A stretch of DNA of 46,110 nucleotides from Pseudomonas sp. CBZ-4. GTDB lineage: Bacteria; Pseudomonadota; Gammaproteobacteria; Pseudomonadales; Pseudomonadaceae. The notes under the pieces were generated by a model. It was not told where the DNA came from and searched no databases. It worked only from the letters and a program-made list of their open reading frames with translations. The stretch spans positions 1 through 46,110 of the forward strand of contig NZ_ANNV01000141.1 in the NCBI RefSeq assembly GCF_000346755.1. Direction: 5' to 3'. The translations under genes and the position numbers were made by a program. Of this stretch, positions 25,223 to 33,157 are shown piece after piece; the first letter of the stretch is position 1, and each line of letters begins with the position of its first letter.

Positions 25223-25825
25223 ATGTCGATCCGCCCTGCCCTTTGCCTGCTGGCCCTGCCGTTTTTCGCCGGCTGCCAGTATTTCCCCCACACCGATTAC
25301 TTCACGGCACCTGCAAACGAGCCCAACCCGGCCTGGATACGCATCGTCAACTTCACGCAGCATGCCGATCTGTACCAGTACGAAAACGGCAGACGTTCGG
25401 GTGGCGTCATTCGCAGTGGGCCGCTGCCGTTCACCGTTACGCAGGATGAGGGAATGCCCAAGGCCGGGCAGAAGCTCACGTCGGACTATTACGAAACGCG
25501 GGTAAGACCCGGTATTGAAACGCACGTGGGCATGTTCTGGGAGGGCGCGCGCACGCAATCCTGCTCTGTCACGGCGAAGTTCACGCCCCAGGCTGGGCGC
25601 TTTTACCAGTTCCGGCTGACTTCCGGTTCGGCTGGCAGCTGTACGCTGTACCCGTCGCTGATCGAGCGCGACAAGGACGGAGACGGCTGGCATCTCACGC
25701 CAAACCCGCAGGTGACGTACAAGGGCGAAGGGCCCACGGCGAAAACCCATTACGGCAATAGCCGCTTCGAGGATCCCGATTACCATCCACCTGCGGAGCT
25801 TTATCCGGGCGTGGACGTTTTATAA
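25223..25825 (+). CDS. Putative lipoprotein of unknown function
   Basis: A 200-residue protein with signal peptide and lipobox (LPFFAGC, lipidated Cys18). The mature part has a beta-rich domain, WIRIVNFTQHADLYQYENG, QSCSVTAKFTPQAGRFYQFR and a C-terminal RFEDPDYHPPAELYPG. Two Cys in the mature part (QSCS, GSCT) could be bridged. ATG at 25223 follows AAAAGGA. The next gene begins 11 nt after its stop, so the two form an operon. I do not recognise the family. Confidence 0.8.
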   Translation: MSIRPALCLLALPFFAGCQYFPHTDYFTAPANEPNPAWIRIVNFTQHADLYQYENGRRSGGVIRSGPLPFTVTQDEGMPKAGQKLTSDYYETRVRPGIETHVGMFWEGARTQSCSVTAKFTPQAGRFYQFRLTSGSAGSCTLYPSLIERDKDGDGWHLTPNPQVTYKGEGPTAKTHYGNSRFEDPDYHPPAELYPGVDVL

Positions 25826-25836
25826 GGAGTTGTGCA

Positions 25837-26136
25837 GTGGGTGACAGGAATTACTGGCTAACGCTCGGCTTACGAGCATCAGAAGATCTGTTTGCATGGT
25901 CGGCTTTTGTCGCGCAAACAGAGTTCCTGTGGCAGGACACTGCGTTGGTCCAGGACGCCGCCGCGTGGCAGCGTGTCTGGTTCGAGCTGGAGATCATCAA
26001 CGGGTTGGCGTTGGCGCAATGGGACGATGAGGGAAGGCCAGATGATTGGTCAGGTGCCTGGGACAAAGACTATCGACAAGAAGCGGCTGGCCTGGCGGCT
26101 GAGTTGGTGGGAATGCTTGGCGATGGCCGAAAATAA
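25837..26136 (+). CDS. Hypothetical small protein, GTG start
   Basis: A 99-residue Trp-rich, acidic cytoplasmic protein (eight or nine Trp, for example LWQDTALVQDAAAWQRVWFELEI and DDWSGAWDKDY). The GTG at 25837 is supported by AAGGAG (25824-25829), which overlaps the end of the preceding lipoprotein gene; no ATG gives a comparable product. Co-transcription with the lipoprotein is likely. Function unknown. Confidence 0.65.
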   Translation: MGDRNYWLTLGLRASEDLFAWSAFVAQTEFLWQDTALVQDAAAWQRVWFELEIINGLALAQWDDEGRPDDWSGAWDKDYRQEAAGLAAELVGMLGDGRK

Positions 26137-26164
26137 TTCATGCCTTGGTTTTTCTTTCACTGGT

Positions 26165-26333
26165 CCACCGCTATCGCGGGCAAGCCCGCTCCCACAGGGG
26201 ATTGGGGTTTGCAGGCCAGATCAGGTTTGCACCGCTCAAAAATGTGGGAGCTGGCTTGCCTGCGATGGCGGTGGGTCAGCTGCATCTGTATAAACTGACA
26301 GCCCGCTCCCACAGGTGGAGTGTGTTGTATCAG
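26165..26333. repeat. REP cluster (BIME-like): one direct, one inverted, one partial copy
   Basis: A REP (stem GCGGGCAAGCCCGC, about 26175-26188) in direct orientation is followed by an inverted, slightly diverged REP (TGTGGGAGCTGGCTTGCC...GCGATGGCGG, about 26243-26272). A truncated direct copy (GCCCGCTCCCACAGG, about 26301-26315) then leads into GTGTTGTATCAG (26322-26333). The last motif also follows REP copies A and B. The cluster sits between the small-protein gene and the 3' end of the minus-strand GNAT gene. Confidence 0.85.
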
Positions 26334-26339
26334 CGACAT

Positions 26340-26858
26340 TTAGCGGGATAGCGGCAACTGGTACCTCACCTCCAACAAGGTAACTCCGCCTCTCTCCAGC
26401 GTGCGCTCACTCCCCGCCTCCTCAACACACCCTGCCCTGCGATAAAACCGGATAGCCCGTTCATTCCCCGCCAACACCCACAGCGTCAACCGCTGAAAAC
26501 CCTGCGCGCTCAACTGCTGCACGCCGGCTTGCCACAAGACCAGCCCCACACCCGTGTGCCAGTGCTCGGCCAGCACGTAGAGAGCCATGACCTCACCACT
26601 CTCCCCGACGACGGCATCTTCATCACGACCGGCGCCGATGCATATCCAGCCAACCACCTGCCCGCCCGCCTCAGCGACCACTACGTTGGACTCACCCGAC
26701 TCAATCGAGCGGCTCCAGAACGCTTCTCGCCGCGCCAGGGTCGCGCCCAGCGAGTGCAGGTAGTCGGCCGGCATCAGGTCGCGATAGGCGGCTTGCCAGC
26801 TGCGGATATGCACGTGGGCAATGGCGTTGGCGTCGGAGGGCAATGCGGTACGGATCAT
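26340..26858 (-). CDS. GNAT-family N-acetyltransferase
   Basis: A 172-residue acetyltransferase: MIRTALPSDANAIAHVHIRSWQAAYRDLMPADYL is the start typical of a common GNAT subfamily. The central beta-strand VVAEAGGQVVGWICIG, strand/loop GEVMALYVLAEHWHTGVGLVLW (acetyl-CoA binding) and NERAIRFYRRAGCVEEAG complete the fold. The acetyl-CoA loop is degenerate (HTGVG). ATG at 26858 follows AGGACG. The substrate is unknown. A LysR gene is divergent 130 bp away. Confidence 0.88.
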   Translation of the reverse strand: MIRTALPSDANAIAHVHIRSWQAAYRDLMPADYLHSLGATLARREAFWSRSIESGESNVVVAEAGGQVVGWICIGAGRDEDAVVGESGEVMALYVLAEHWHTGVGLVLWQAGVQQLSAQGFQRLTLWVLAGNERAIRFYRRAGCVEEAGSERTLERGGVTLLEVRYQLPLSR

Positions 26859-26988
26859 CGAAGGCGTCCTTCTTCGGGTATGAAATGCAGGTGGAGCCAG
26901 TCTGCCGCCCTTACGTGACAAAACCCGTTCACTACAGAAATACGCTCCGGTGGCATAATCAGGCTCCATTCATACCAGAGCCGTATCA

Positions 26989-27882
26989 ATGACCGCCGAT
27001 CGTTACGACCAACTGGCCATCTTCTCCATCGTCGCCCAGGAGCGCAGCTTTACCCGCGCGGCCGCCCGCCTCGGCATGTCGCAACCCGCGTTGAGTCGCG
27101 CGATGCGCCAGTTGGAAGAACGCCTGGGCGTACGCCTGCTGGCGCGCACCACCCGCAGTGTGTCGGCGACCCAGGCCGGGGAGCATCTGTTGCAGGTGAT
27201 CGCGCCGTGCTTCGAGGAGATCGACAGCGAGCTGGCCTCTCTCAGCAAGTACCGTGACAAACCCGCCGGAAAGCTGCGGATCACAGCCGGGGAACATGCG
27301 GCGATTTCGGTGTTGCATCCGATGCTCGGCAAGCTGCTGCCGGATCATCCTGACCTGAATATCGAGATCATCGTGGATTACGGTTTCACCGATATCGTCG
27401 CGCAAGGGTTTGATGCGGGGGTGCGCCTCGGTGAGCAGGTGGCCAAGGACATGATCGCCATGCGCATCGGCCCGGATATGCGCATGGCGGTGGTGGGGTC
27501 GCCGGCGTATTTTGCGCGGTATCCGGTGCCGCTGATCCCTAACGAGCTGATGGCGCACAACTGCATCACCTTGCGCATGCCGACTCACGGTGGACTGTAT
27601 GCGTGGGAATTCGAGAAGGCCGGCCAGACGTTAAACGTGCGGGTCGAAGGCCAGTTGGTGTTCAACACCATCGCCATGCGCCTGGAGGCGGTGCTCCAGG
27701 GCTTGGGGTTGGCGTACATGCCGGAGAACCTGGTGCTGGAGCATGTGGCGCAGGGCCGCTTGGTGCGGGTGTTGGAGGACTGGTGTGAACCGTTTTCGGG
27801 CTACCACCTGTATTACCCGAGCCGGCGCCAAAGCTCGCCGGCGTTTACCCTGGTGCGTGACACCCTGCGCTATCACGGTTAG
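26989..27882 (+). CDS. LysR-family transcriptional regulator
   Basis: A 297-residue LysR-type regulator. The N-terminal winged helix-turn-helix (FSIVAQERSFTRAAARLGMSQPALSRAMRQLEERLGVRLLART, about residues 12-54) is followed by the periplasmic-binding-like effector domain (GKLRITAGEHAAISVLHPML; GFDAGVRLGEQVAKDMIAMRI; GLGLAYMPENLV). It belongs to the group that usually controls an adjacent oxidoreductase or hydrolase. Its stop overlaps by 4 nt with that of the convergent cupin/decarboxylase gene (27879-27882). That gene and the hydrolase beyond it are plausible targets, although they are tail-to-tail rather than divergent. Confidence 0.92.
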   Translation: MTADRYDQLAIFSIVAQERSFTRAAARLGMSQPALSRAMRQLEERLGVRLLARTTRSVSATQAGEHLLQVIAPCFEEIDSELASLSKYRDKPAGKLRITAGEHAAISVLHPMLGKLLPDHPDLNIEIIVDYGFTDIVAQGFDAGVRLGEQVAKDMIAMRIGPDMRMAVVGSPAYFARYPVPLIPNELMAHNCITLRMPTHGGLYAWEFEKAGQTLNVRVEGQLVFNTIAMRLEAVLQGLGLAYMPENLVLEHVAQGRLVRVLEDWCEPFSGYHLYYPSRRQSSPAFTLVRDTLRYHG

Positions 27883-28994
27883 TGCTGATCGAGCGCCTCG
27901 GTGGTGCGCTGGGCAGCGGCGACATCACCTTGCTCGGCCAATAACTGCGCCACTTCACGCAATTGCGCGTCACTCAGGCCCACCCGCAAACTCGCCGCGA
28001 TATGTGAGCGCAGCTGCGGCTCGACGCCAGGGGTGACGGCCAACGCGGCGACGGTCGCCAGCTCGCGGCTCTGCCAGTCGAGGTTGTCCCGCGCGAAGAT
28101 GTCGCCGAACAAGTGCGCTTGCAGGTATTGATTGATCACCGGGGCGAACTCGAACAGCGGCCCTTGGACCGGGGCGCCGGCGATTTTGGTCTGGTTGGCT
28201 TTGCCGAGGATCAGCAACGGTTCGCCGACGGGAATCAGCGCGATGGGCTCTCGTCCTTGCTCATCTTTGATACCGCCTTGCCTGCGCGCTTCCACCACGC
28301 GCATCAGCTCGCCGAGGGCGTTGAGGCTGCGGGGGAAGCCGGTGTAGGCGTACAGCTGCACAAGGATTTCCTTGGCTTCGCTGATCGTCAGGCCGGCGTT
28401 CAGGCCCTGGTTCAACGCCGCGTTCAAGCCAGGCAGATTGCTGGTTGCCATCGCGGCGGCAATCAGCGGGATGGCCTGTTGCCTGGCTGAGAGCGCACTG
28501 CCGATGGCCGGTTTGGGCAACGGTTTGAGGTACTCCGCATCGCTGACTTTTTCCAGCCACTCGACGTTTTTACCGTCAACCGATCCGGTCACCGCGAGGT
28601 GCATCATCGCGCTGTTCGGCGCAGCACCATGCCAGTGCTTGACGCCCGGCGGGCAGACGATCACATCCCCCGGCAGGATGCGCTGCACCGGCTTGCCCCA
28701 CTCCTGTGTCAAGCCGACACCCGACATCACCACCAGGCGCTGGCCCGCCGGGTGGGTGTGCCAGGCCGAGCGTGCGCCCGCTTCAAAGCTGACGTAGGCA
28801 CCGGACGCATTGACCTCGTCAGACGCGGGAAACAGCGGATCCACCCGCACCTGCCCGGAAAAATAATCCTCTGGCCCCACCATCGGCGCCTGGCTATGGG
28901 CGCGGCGGATCTGCTGTGATTCGCCGCCACTCTCGGCGCCTGCGGCAAACGGCGCCGTGGCGCACAGTGCAATGCCTAAAAGCGTGCTTTTCAT
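27879..28994 (-). CDS. Secreted cupin-carboxymuconolactone decarboxylase fusion
   Basis: A 371-residue protein with a signal peptide (MKSTLLGIALCATAPFAAGA), so exported. A cupin_2 domain (about residues 60-140) has metal-ligand motifs AWHTHPAGQ and VKHWHGAAP. Two carboxymuconolactone-decarboxylase/AhpD-like helical repeats follow (about residues 165-250 and 285-360: LNQGLNAGLTISEAKEILVQLYAYTGFPRSLNALGEL; NLDWQSRELATVAALAV). No redox CXXC pair is present in the CMD part. The start is 10 nt after the stop of the hydrolase gene, forming an operon. Role: probably binding or turnover of a small lactone or aromatic in the periplasm. The precise reaction is unknown. Confidence 0.85.
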   Translation of the reverse strand: MKSTLLGIALCATAPFAAGAESGGESQQIRRAHSQAPMVGPEDYFSGQVRVDPLFPASDEVNASGAYVSFEAGARSAWHTHPAGQRLVVMSGVGLTQEWGKPVQRILPGDVIVCPPGVKHWHGAAPNSAMMHLAVTGSVDGKNVEWLEKVSDAEYLKPLPKPAIGSALSARQQAIPLIAAAMATSNLPGLNAALNQGLNAGLTISEAKEILVQLYAYTGFPRSLNALGELMRVVEARRQGGIKDEQGREPIALIPVGEPLLILGKANQTKIAGAPVQGPLFEFAPVINQYLQAHLFGDIFARDNLDWQSRELATVAALAVTPGVEPQLRSHIAASLRVGLSDAQLREVAQLLAEQGDVAAAQRTTEALDQH

Positions 28995-29004
28995 GCTGAA
29001 CCCC

Positions 29005-30057
29005 TCAAAGTGTGCGGGCGTAGAACGCCGTCAATTGGGCGATGGCGCTGTCCACATACGCGGGCACCCAGTAGGTTTCGATGTGCGTGGCACCGTCGAT
29101 CTTGAACAGCTGCTTGTCCTGGGTGCCCGTGGCCTTGGCAAACGCCTGCTCGGTCATGTAGAGGCTGTCGGCCTTGCTGCCGGCGATCATCAGCAGCGGC
29201 TTGTCGATCAGTTCGATCTGGTCGGTGGCATCGAAACTCATCAGGTCCAGCAGACTGCTCAGGGTGTATTTGAAGGTGGAATTGGGGTGCGCGTGCGTCT
29301 TGCCGTAATACTCAAAGCCCTGGCGATACAGGTCGAACGGCAGCTTGGCGATTTGTTCATCGGTCAGCTTGACGTCGCCGGTGTACACCACCGCGCCGCC
29401 AGCGGCTTCTTGTGCGCGGGCAGCGGACGCTTGTTGCAGGCGCTCCTGGATCGTCGCGACTTGCGAGTCCTGGTAGCCATTACGGCGCACCAGGCCAGAG
29501 TTGAACATGCTCACCGTGGCAATCGCGGCGAAGCGCTTGTCGGTGTGCGCCGCCGCCAGGGAATACCCGCCGCCGCCGCAGATCCCCAGCAAGCCCAGGC
29601 GCGTGGCGTCGGCGCCGGGATAGTGGGCGATAAAGTCGGCCATGCCGTGGATGTCTTCAATGCGATGGGCCGGCTTGTCGACGTTACGCGGCTCGCCACC
29701 ACTGGCACCTTGATAAGCCGCATCGGCGGTGATCGTGATGTAGCCCTGGTCAGCCATGCGCTGGGCATACAGGCCGGCGACCTGCTCTTTTACGCCGCCA
29801 TTGGGGTGGGCGACGACCACCACCGGGTATTTGTGCGTCGCGTCATAGTTCGCCGGGGTGTAGACGTTGGCGGCGATGTCGAGGCCATTGAGCTTGTAGC
29901 TCACCGGGTGGATGTTGACCTTGCCGGGCTGGTTTTTTGTCAGCGCACCGGCGTACGTCAGGGTGAAGGGGTTTTGCTTGTAGTCCGCTGCCTGCAGTTC
30001 GGCGCCGGACATGCCGATCATCGCGGCCATGAAGGTGCTTTTCAGTGGGGTGCGCAT
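29005..30057 (-). CDS. Alpha/beta hydrolase of the dienelactone-hydrolase type
   Basis: A 350-residue hydrolase with an N-terminal export-like segment (MRTPLKSTFMAAMIGMSGAELQA). The oxyanion region is VVVVAHPNGGVKEQ. The nucleophile elbow is LGICGGGGYS with Cys160, as in dienelactone hydrolases rather than Ser. Candidate acid and base are in LLMIAGSKADSLYM and DGATHIETYW. ATG at 30057 follows GGAG; a GTG at 30102 is less likely. It is co-directional with the cupin-CMD gene (10-nt gap), suggesting a joint pathway for a lactone-type compound. Substrate not known. Confidence 0.87.
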   Translation of the reverse strand: MRTPLKSTFMAAMIGMSGAELQAADYKQNPFTLTYAGALTKNQPGKVNIHPVSYKLNGLDIAANVYTPANYDATHKYPVVVVAHPNGGVKEQVAGLYAQRMADQGYITITADAAYQGASGGEPRNVDKPAHRIEDIHGMADFIAHYPGADATRLGLLGICGGGGYSLAAAHTDKRFAAIATVSMFNSGLVRRNGYQDSQVATIQERLQQASAARAQEAAGGAVVYTGDVKLTDEQIAKLPFDLYRQGFEYYGKTHAHPNSTFKYTLSSLLDLMSFDATDQIELIDKPLLMIAGSKADSLYMTEQAFAKATGTQDKQLFKIDGATHIETYWVPAYVDSAIAQLTAFYARTL

Positions 30058-30162
30058 CAGGTCAGTGCTCCGTATTGGCTTGAAGAGCAAACTACCGTTC
30101 ACGCATTGATGGATAAACCGGCTAAATCACATAGCACTGATACCAAAATCACATAAACCCAT

Positions 30163-30828
30163 TCATACGCCAAAGTTGAACGCGATGGACATCCGTGGCC
30201 GCGTCCCTTCAAACCGCCGTACGGCATGCATCAGCCAGGAGGGGAACATCACGAAGGTGCCGCTGGTGGCCGAGCAGGTGCTGCTGAACCCCGCCGTCAG
30301 GCAATCTTCGACGCGCATGCGCAGCGCGGGGTTGTAGGTCGAGGCCACCATCCCCCGTGGGTCGATGAACTCCAGGTCGCCGCCGACGCTTGCGTCCTCT
30401 TCCCGCCCGCCTGCATCGACCCAGTAAACGCCGGACCAGAATGCGCCAGGATGGCCATGCAAGGCGTTGCTGTGGCCGGCCTCATTCACGTTGGCCCAGG
30501 CGTTGAGCGTCCATTCGAACGCCGGCTCGGTGAAACCGTAGGGTTCGTGGTGAACGGCGGTCAGTTGGCTGGCGAAGTCTCTGGCAAAGGCCACCAATGC
30601 ATCGCAGGCTTCCCCGCCCCACTGCGCGAAATCGTGGGCGGATTGCCAACCGCCATCGTTGCTGCGGTGGGTGCCGCAGAGGTCCTGCGCCATGCGCGTG
30701 GTGATGAGCGTCTTCAGCTCAGCGTTGAGCCATTCTGCGTCGGGGTGCTGGAGGCTCGCCAAGGGCGTGGCGAAGAGCCGGCGGATGTTGATGAGGTCAG
30801 GATTTACACGCGTGCTGCTGGGTTGCAT
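30163..30828 (-). CDS. TIGR02466-type 2-oxoglutarate/Fe(II) oxygenase-like protein
   Basis: A 221-residue cytoplasmic protein of the double-stranded beta-helix type (TIGR02466 group). Likely iron ligands are in NALHGHPGAFWSGVYWV (His), GGDLEFIDPRG (Asp) and FPSWLMHAVRRFEG (His). The downstream Arg in RPRMSIAFNF would bind the 2-oxoglutarate carboxylate. Family members are often phage- or host-encoded oxygenases of unknown target. No strong ribosome site precedes ATG 30828; the start is chosen by length and family fit. Confidence 0.8.
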   Translation of the reverse strand: MQPSSTRVNPDLINIRRLFATPLASLQHPDAEWLNAELKTLITTRMAQDLCGTHRSNDGGWQSAHDFAQWGGEACDALVAFARDFASQLTAVHHEPYGFTEPAFEWTLNAWANVNEAGHSNALHGHPGAFWSGVYWVDAGGREEDASVGGDLEFIDPRGMVASTYNPALRMRVEDCLTAGFSSTCSATSGTFVMFPSWLMHAVRRFEGTRPRMSIAFNFGV

Positions 30829-30907
30829 GGGCTGTTCGCCAGGTTGTGCCAGGAGGCATAGACCATACGGGGCGAACGCCTTTAGCGATGTAATCCTTTG
30901 TTAAGGT

Positions 30908-32119
30908 CTAGGGGATTTTAGTAATACGGGCCTCGTCATAACACGGCAACTCAATGGCGTCGGCTTTCGGCGACAGGAGCTTGCCGAACAGGGTTTTGAA
31001 CCCCGACGCGGTGGCCAGCCTCAACACCGCGTGGCCGAGGGCAATGCCCGCGCGCGAGTGCGGCGATGCCAGCCGAGGGGCGAACCTGGGGACGCTTTGC
31101 GCCTGCTTGACGTAAGGGCGCATGAGTTTTTCATAGGCCGCAAACGCTTGGCGGTGATCGGCGTGACGCCCGAGTTCACCGGCGAGTACGTAGGCGCCGC
31201 ACAGCCCCAGGCTGGTCCCCATGCCGCTGATGGGCGATGCGCAGTAGGCGGCGTCCCCGACCAACGCAATGCGGCCCTTGGACCAGCGCGGCATTTTGAC
31301 CTGACCCACCGCGTCCAGATAAAGATCGCTGGCGTGTTCCAGCGCGGCGAGTACGCGGGGCGCCTCCCAGCCGGCGTCGGCGAACAGGCGCTTGAGCAAC
31401 GCGACTTGGGCGTCCCTTGGGAGCTTTTCATAGCCGCTGGGCGCTTGCTGGAACGACAAGAAGGCGCGTGTCGTGCCCAGGTTGTCCGGGCGCAAGCAGA
31501 TACAACGGCCACCGGGCAGGTTGTGCCAGCGCATCACCTGGCCATCGCTGGCCTCGCGCGGCACGGTGAAATACGCGGTGTAGAGATCCAGGGAGCGGCG
31601 CTCGACGTCGTTGCCGAACACTTGATTGCGCGTCGCGGAACCAATCCCTTCGGCAATGATGACCAGGTCGTAAACCTGCTCGACGCGCTGCTCGAAGCGC
31701 ACGTGGACATGGTCGCCATCGTCTTCCAGGGCGTTGATGCTGTCACCGAAGCGGTACGTGACCCGATCCTCGCTCTGCTGGATCAACAGCTTGGCAAGTT
31801 CACCGCGCAGGATCTCCAGTTCGGCGATCGGGCCGTCACCGTCGAAGGCATTTACACCAATGAACGCCTTGGTCCGGTTGCCCTGGTCAACAAAGGCGAT
31901 GCCTTGCTCCTGGGTGCTATTGGCCCGAATCAGCGCCTCCAACCCCATACGTTGCACCACCACCCGCCCGGCCCCGCGCACGTCGATGGTTTGCCCGCCA
32001 TCACGAAACGCCGGCGCCTTCTCGACCACCGTGACGTCCATGCCCTGCCGGGCCAGCCAATACGCCAACGCGGGGCCGGCGATGCTCGCGCCGCTGATCA
32101 ATACCGTTTTAGCGGTCAT
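30908..32119 (-). CDS. FAD-dependent monooxygenase (PHBH/TetX-like)
   Basis: A 403-residue class A flavoprotein monooxygenase. Its N-terminal FAD Rossmann motif is VLISGASIAGPALAYWLARQG (a GxGxxG variant common in this subgroup). The DG-type motif region is IIAEGIGSATRNQVF, and the second FAD motif is RIALVGDAAYCASPISGMGTSLGL. It would hydroxylate an aromatic or polyketide-like substrate with NAD(P)H. The start ATG (32119) lies inside the 3' end of the MarR gene (11-nt overlap), so it is co-transcribed and probably regulated by that repressor. The ligand and substrate may be the same phenolic or antibiotic-like compound. Confidence 0.92.
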   Translation of the reverse strand: MTAKTVLISGASIAGPALAYWLARQGMDVTVVEKAPAFRDGGQTIDVRGAGRVVVQRMGLEALIRANSTQEQGIAFVDQGNRTKAFIGVNAFDGDGPIAELEILRGELAKLLIQQSEDRVTYRFGDSINALEDDGDHVHVRFEQRVEQVYDLVIIAEGIGSATRNQVFGNDVERRSLDLYTAYFTVPREASDGQVMRWHNLPGGRCICLRPDNLGTTRAFLSFQQAPSGYEKLPRDAQVALLKRLFADAGWEAPRVLAALEHASDLYLDAVGQVKMPRWSKGRIALVGDAAYCASPISGMGTSLGLCGAYVLAGELGRHADHRQAFAAYEKLMRPYVKQAQSVPRFAPRLASPHSRAGIALGHAVLRLATASGFKTLFGKLLSPKADAIELPCYDEARITKIP

Positions 32120-32600
32120 GACCGCTCCCCGCCAACGTGTTGCGGTAGACCTCGATCACCTGCCCGAGAAACGCCTCGACCACCGCGCGGTCCTGGCCTT
32201 CCAGCGCGCCAAGTACGCGGCTCAGCCCACTGAGCATCGGCGCAATATGCCGATACGCCTGCACCACCGATGCGGGCTGTGGACACACCAGCACCCGACG
32301 CTTGTCCTCCAGCTGCCGCTCGCGCACCACATGCCCCGCACGCTCCAGCCGGTCGATGACCTGGGTGATGCCTGCGGTGGTCACCGAGAGGCGCGCGGCC
32401 AGCTCGGTCGGCGGCAGCGGGCCGTCGGTGATCAGGTGCTCCAGCGCCGCCATGTCGGTCTGGTTGATACCCAGCGCCGCGCCCAGGTGGCCGGCGGATT
32501 TGCGCGTCAGGATGGCGATCTGTTGCAACTGCTGGCCGACGGGATCGCTGGCGATCTGCAGGGTGCGTGGGTCCTCGGCTGAGGATTGGGGGGACTTCAT
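32109..32600 (-). CDS. MarR-family transcriptional regulator
   Basis: A 163-residue winged-helix regulator with the recognition region PPTELAARLSVTTAGITQVIDRLERAGHVVRE and the wing QLEDKRRVLV (conserved DxRR-type turn). ATG at 32600 has no strong ribosome site. It overlaps the monooxygenase start by 11 nt. An inverted-repeat operator candidate lies about 45-60 nt upstream, fitting an autoregulated repressor that releases on binding a phenolic ligand and induces the monooxygenase. Confidence 0.9.
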   Translation of the reverse strand: MKSPQSSAEDPRTLQIASDPVGQQLQQIAILTRKSAGHLGAALGINQTDMAALEHLITDGPLPPTELAARLSVTTAGITQVIDRLERAGHVVRERQLEDKRRVLVCPQPASVVQAYRHIAPMLSGLSRVLGALEGQDRAVVEAFLGQVIEVYRNTLAGSGHDR

Positions 32601-32642
32601 GGGTGGGGCTCTGGTCGTTTGGGGAAGCGCGAAATTAGCACA

Positions 32643-32661
32643 TAGCTAGCTTCCTTAGCTA
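32643..32661 (-). promoter_or_regulatory. Candidate MarR operator
   Basis: Two TAGCTA hexamers (32643-32648 and 32656-32661), each itself palindromic, are spaced 13 bp apart around GCTTCCT, within an AT-richer stretch upstream of the MarR start. Spacing and symmetry fit a MarR dimer site. Intergenic 32662-32828 shows no gene. Confidence 0.5.
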
Positions 32662-32828
32662 CCCTGATCAAGCACCTTGAGCACATCAATGAAAAACTTC
32701 CTCCGAGCAGGCGCTTAAACCTTCTTCACAAGCGGTGGTGACAGGCTTTATGCACCCGCGCAAACATACCCTCTACATACACACGACCTCTGTGGGCTCA
32801 CGAGTATTCCCAGAGATCAAACGGCATA

Positions 32829-33146
32829 TCAGTAGTAAACCATTACATTCCGCTCTCCCACCTCCGTCGTAAAAAATGTATAACCTGCGTTATTCGCCTG
32901 CTCTTTTCTCAAGTCCAATAAATCCATAGAAATATCAGTCAATACTTTAATCTTTCGAGCCGTGCCCACCGTCCTGCAAAGCACCAGCACTTTATGCGTT
33001 TGATCCGGATCACCCCAGAACACTTTCGATTCCCAGTGACGGGCTTCTCCTGCCGCGATCAACGATTCAAAAAAAGCATAATCCTCACTCGCTGCTGTTA
33101 AAGAGATGAGATCGCATACAACATCTTTGTCTTGTCCAAAAATCAT
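32829..33146 (-). CDS. Hypothetical protein, second gene of an AT-richer pair
   Basis: A 105-residue cytoplasmic protein (MIFGQDKDVVCDLISLTAASEDYAFFESLIAAGEARHWESKVFWGD...). It has alternating strands and helices and no signal or membrane segment. ATG at 33146 follows AAGGAG. It starts 11 nt after the stop of the secreted 413-residue protein, so the two are co-transcribed. The GC content is clearly below that of surrounding genes. No family recognised; a small partner or immunity-like role for its neighbour is possible but unproven. Confidence 0.75.
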   Translation of the reverse strand: MIFGQDKDVVCDLISLTAASEDYAFFESLIAAGEARHWESKVFWGDPDQTHKVLVLCRTVGTARKIKVLTDISMDLLDLRKEQANNAGYTFFTTEVGERNVMVYY

Positions 33147-33157
33147 GATTTGTCTCC

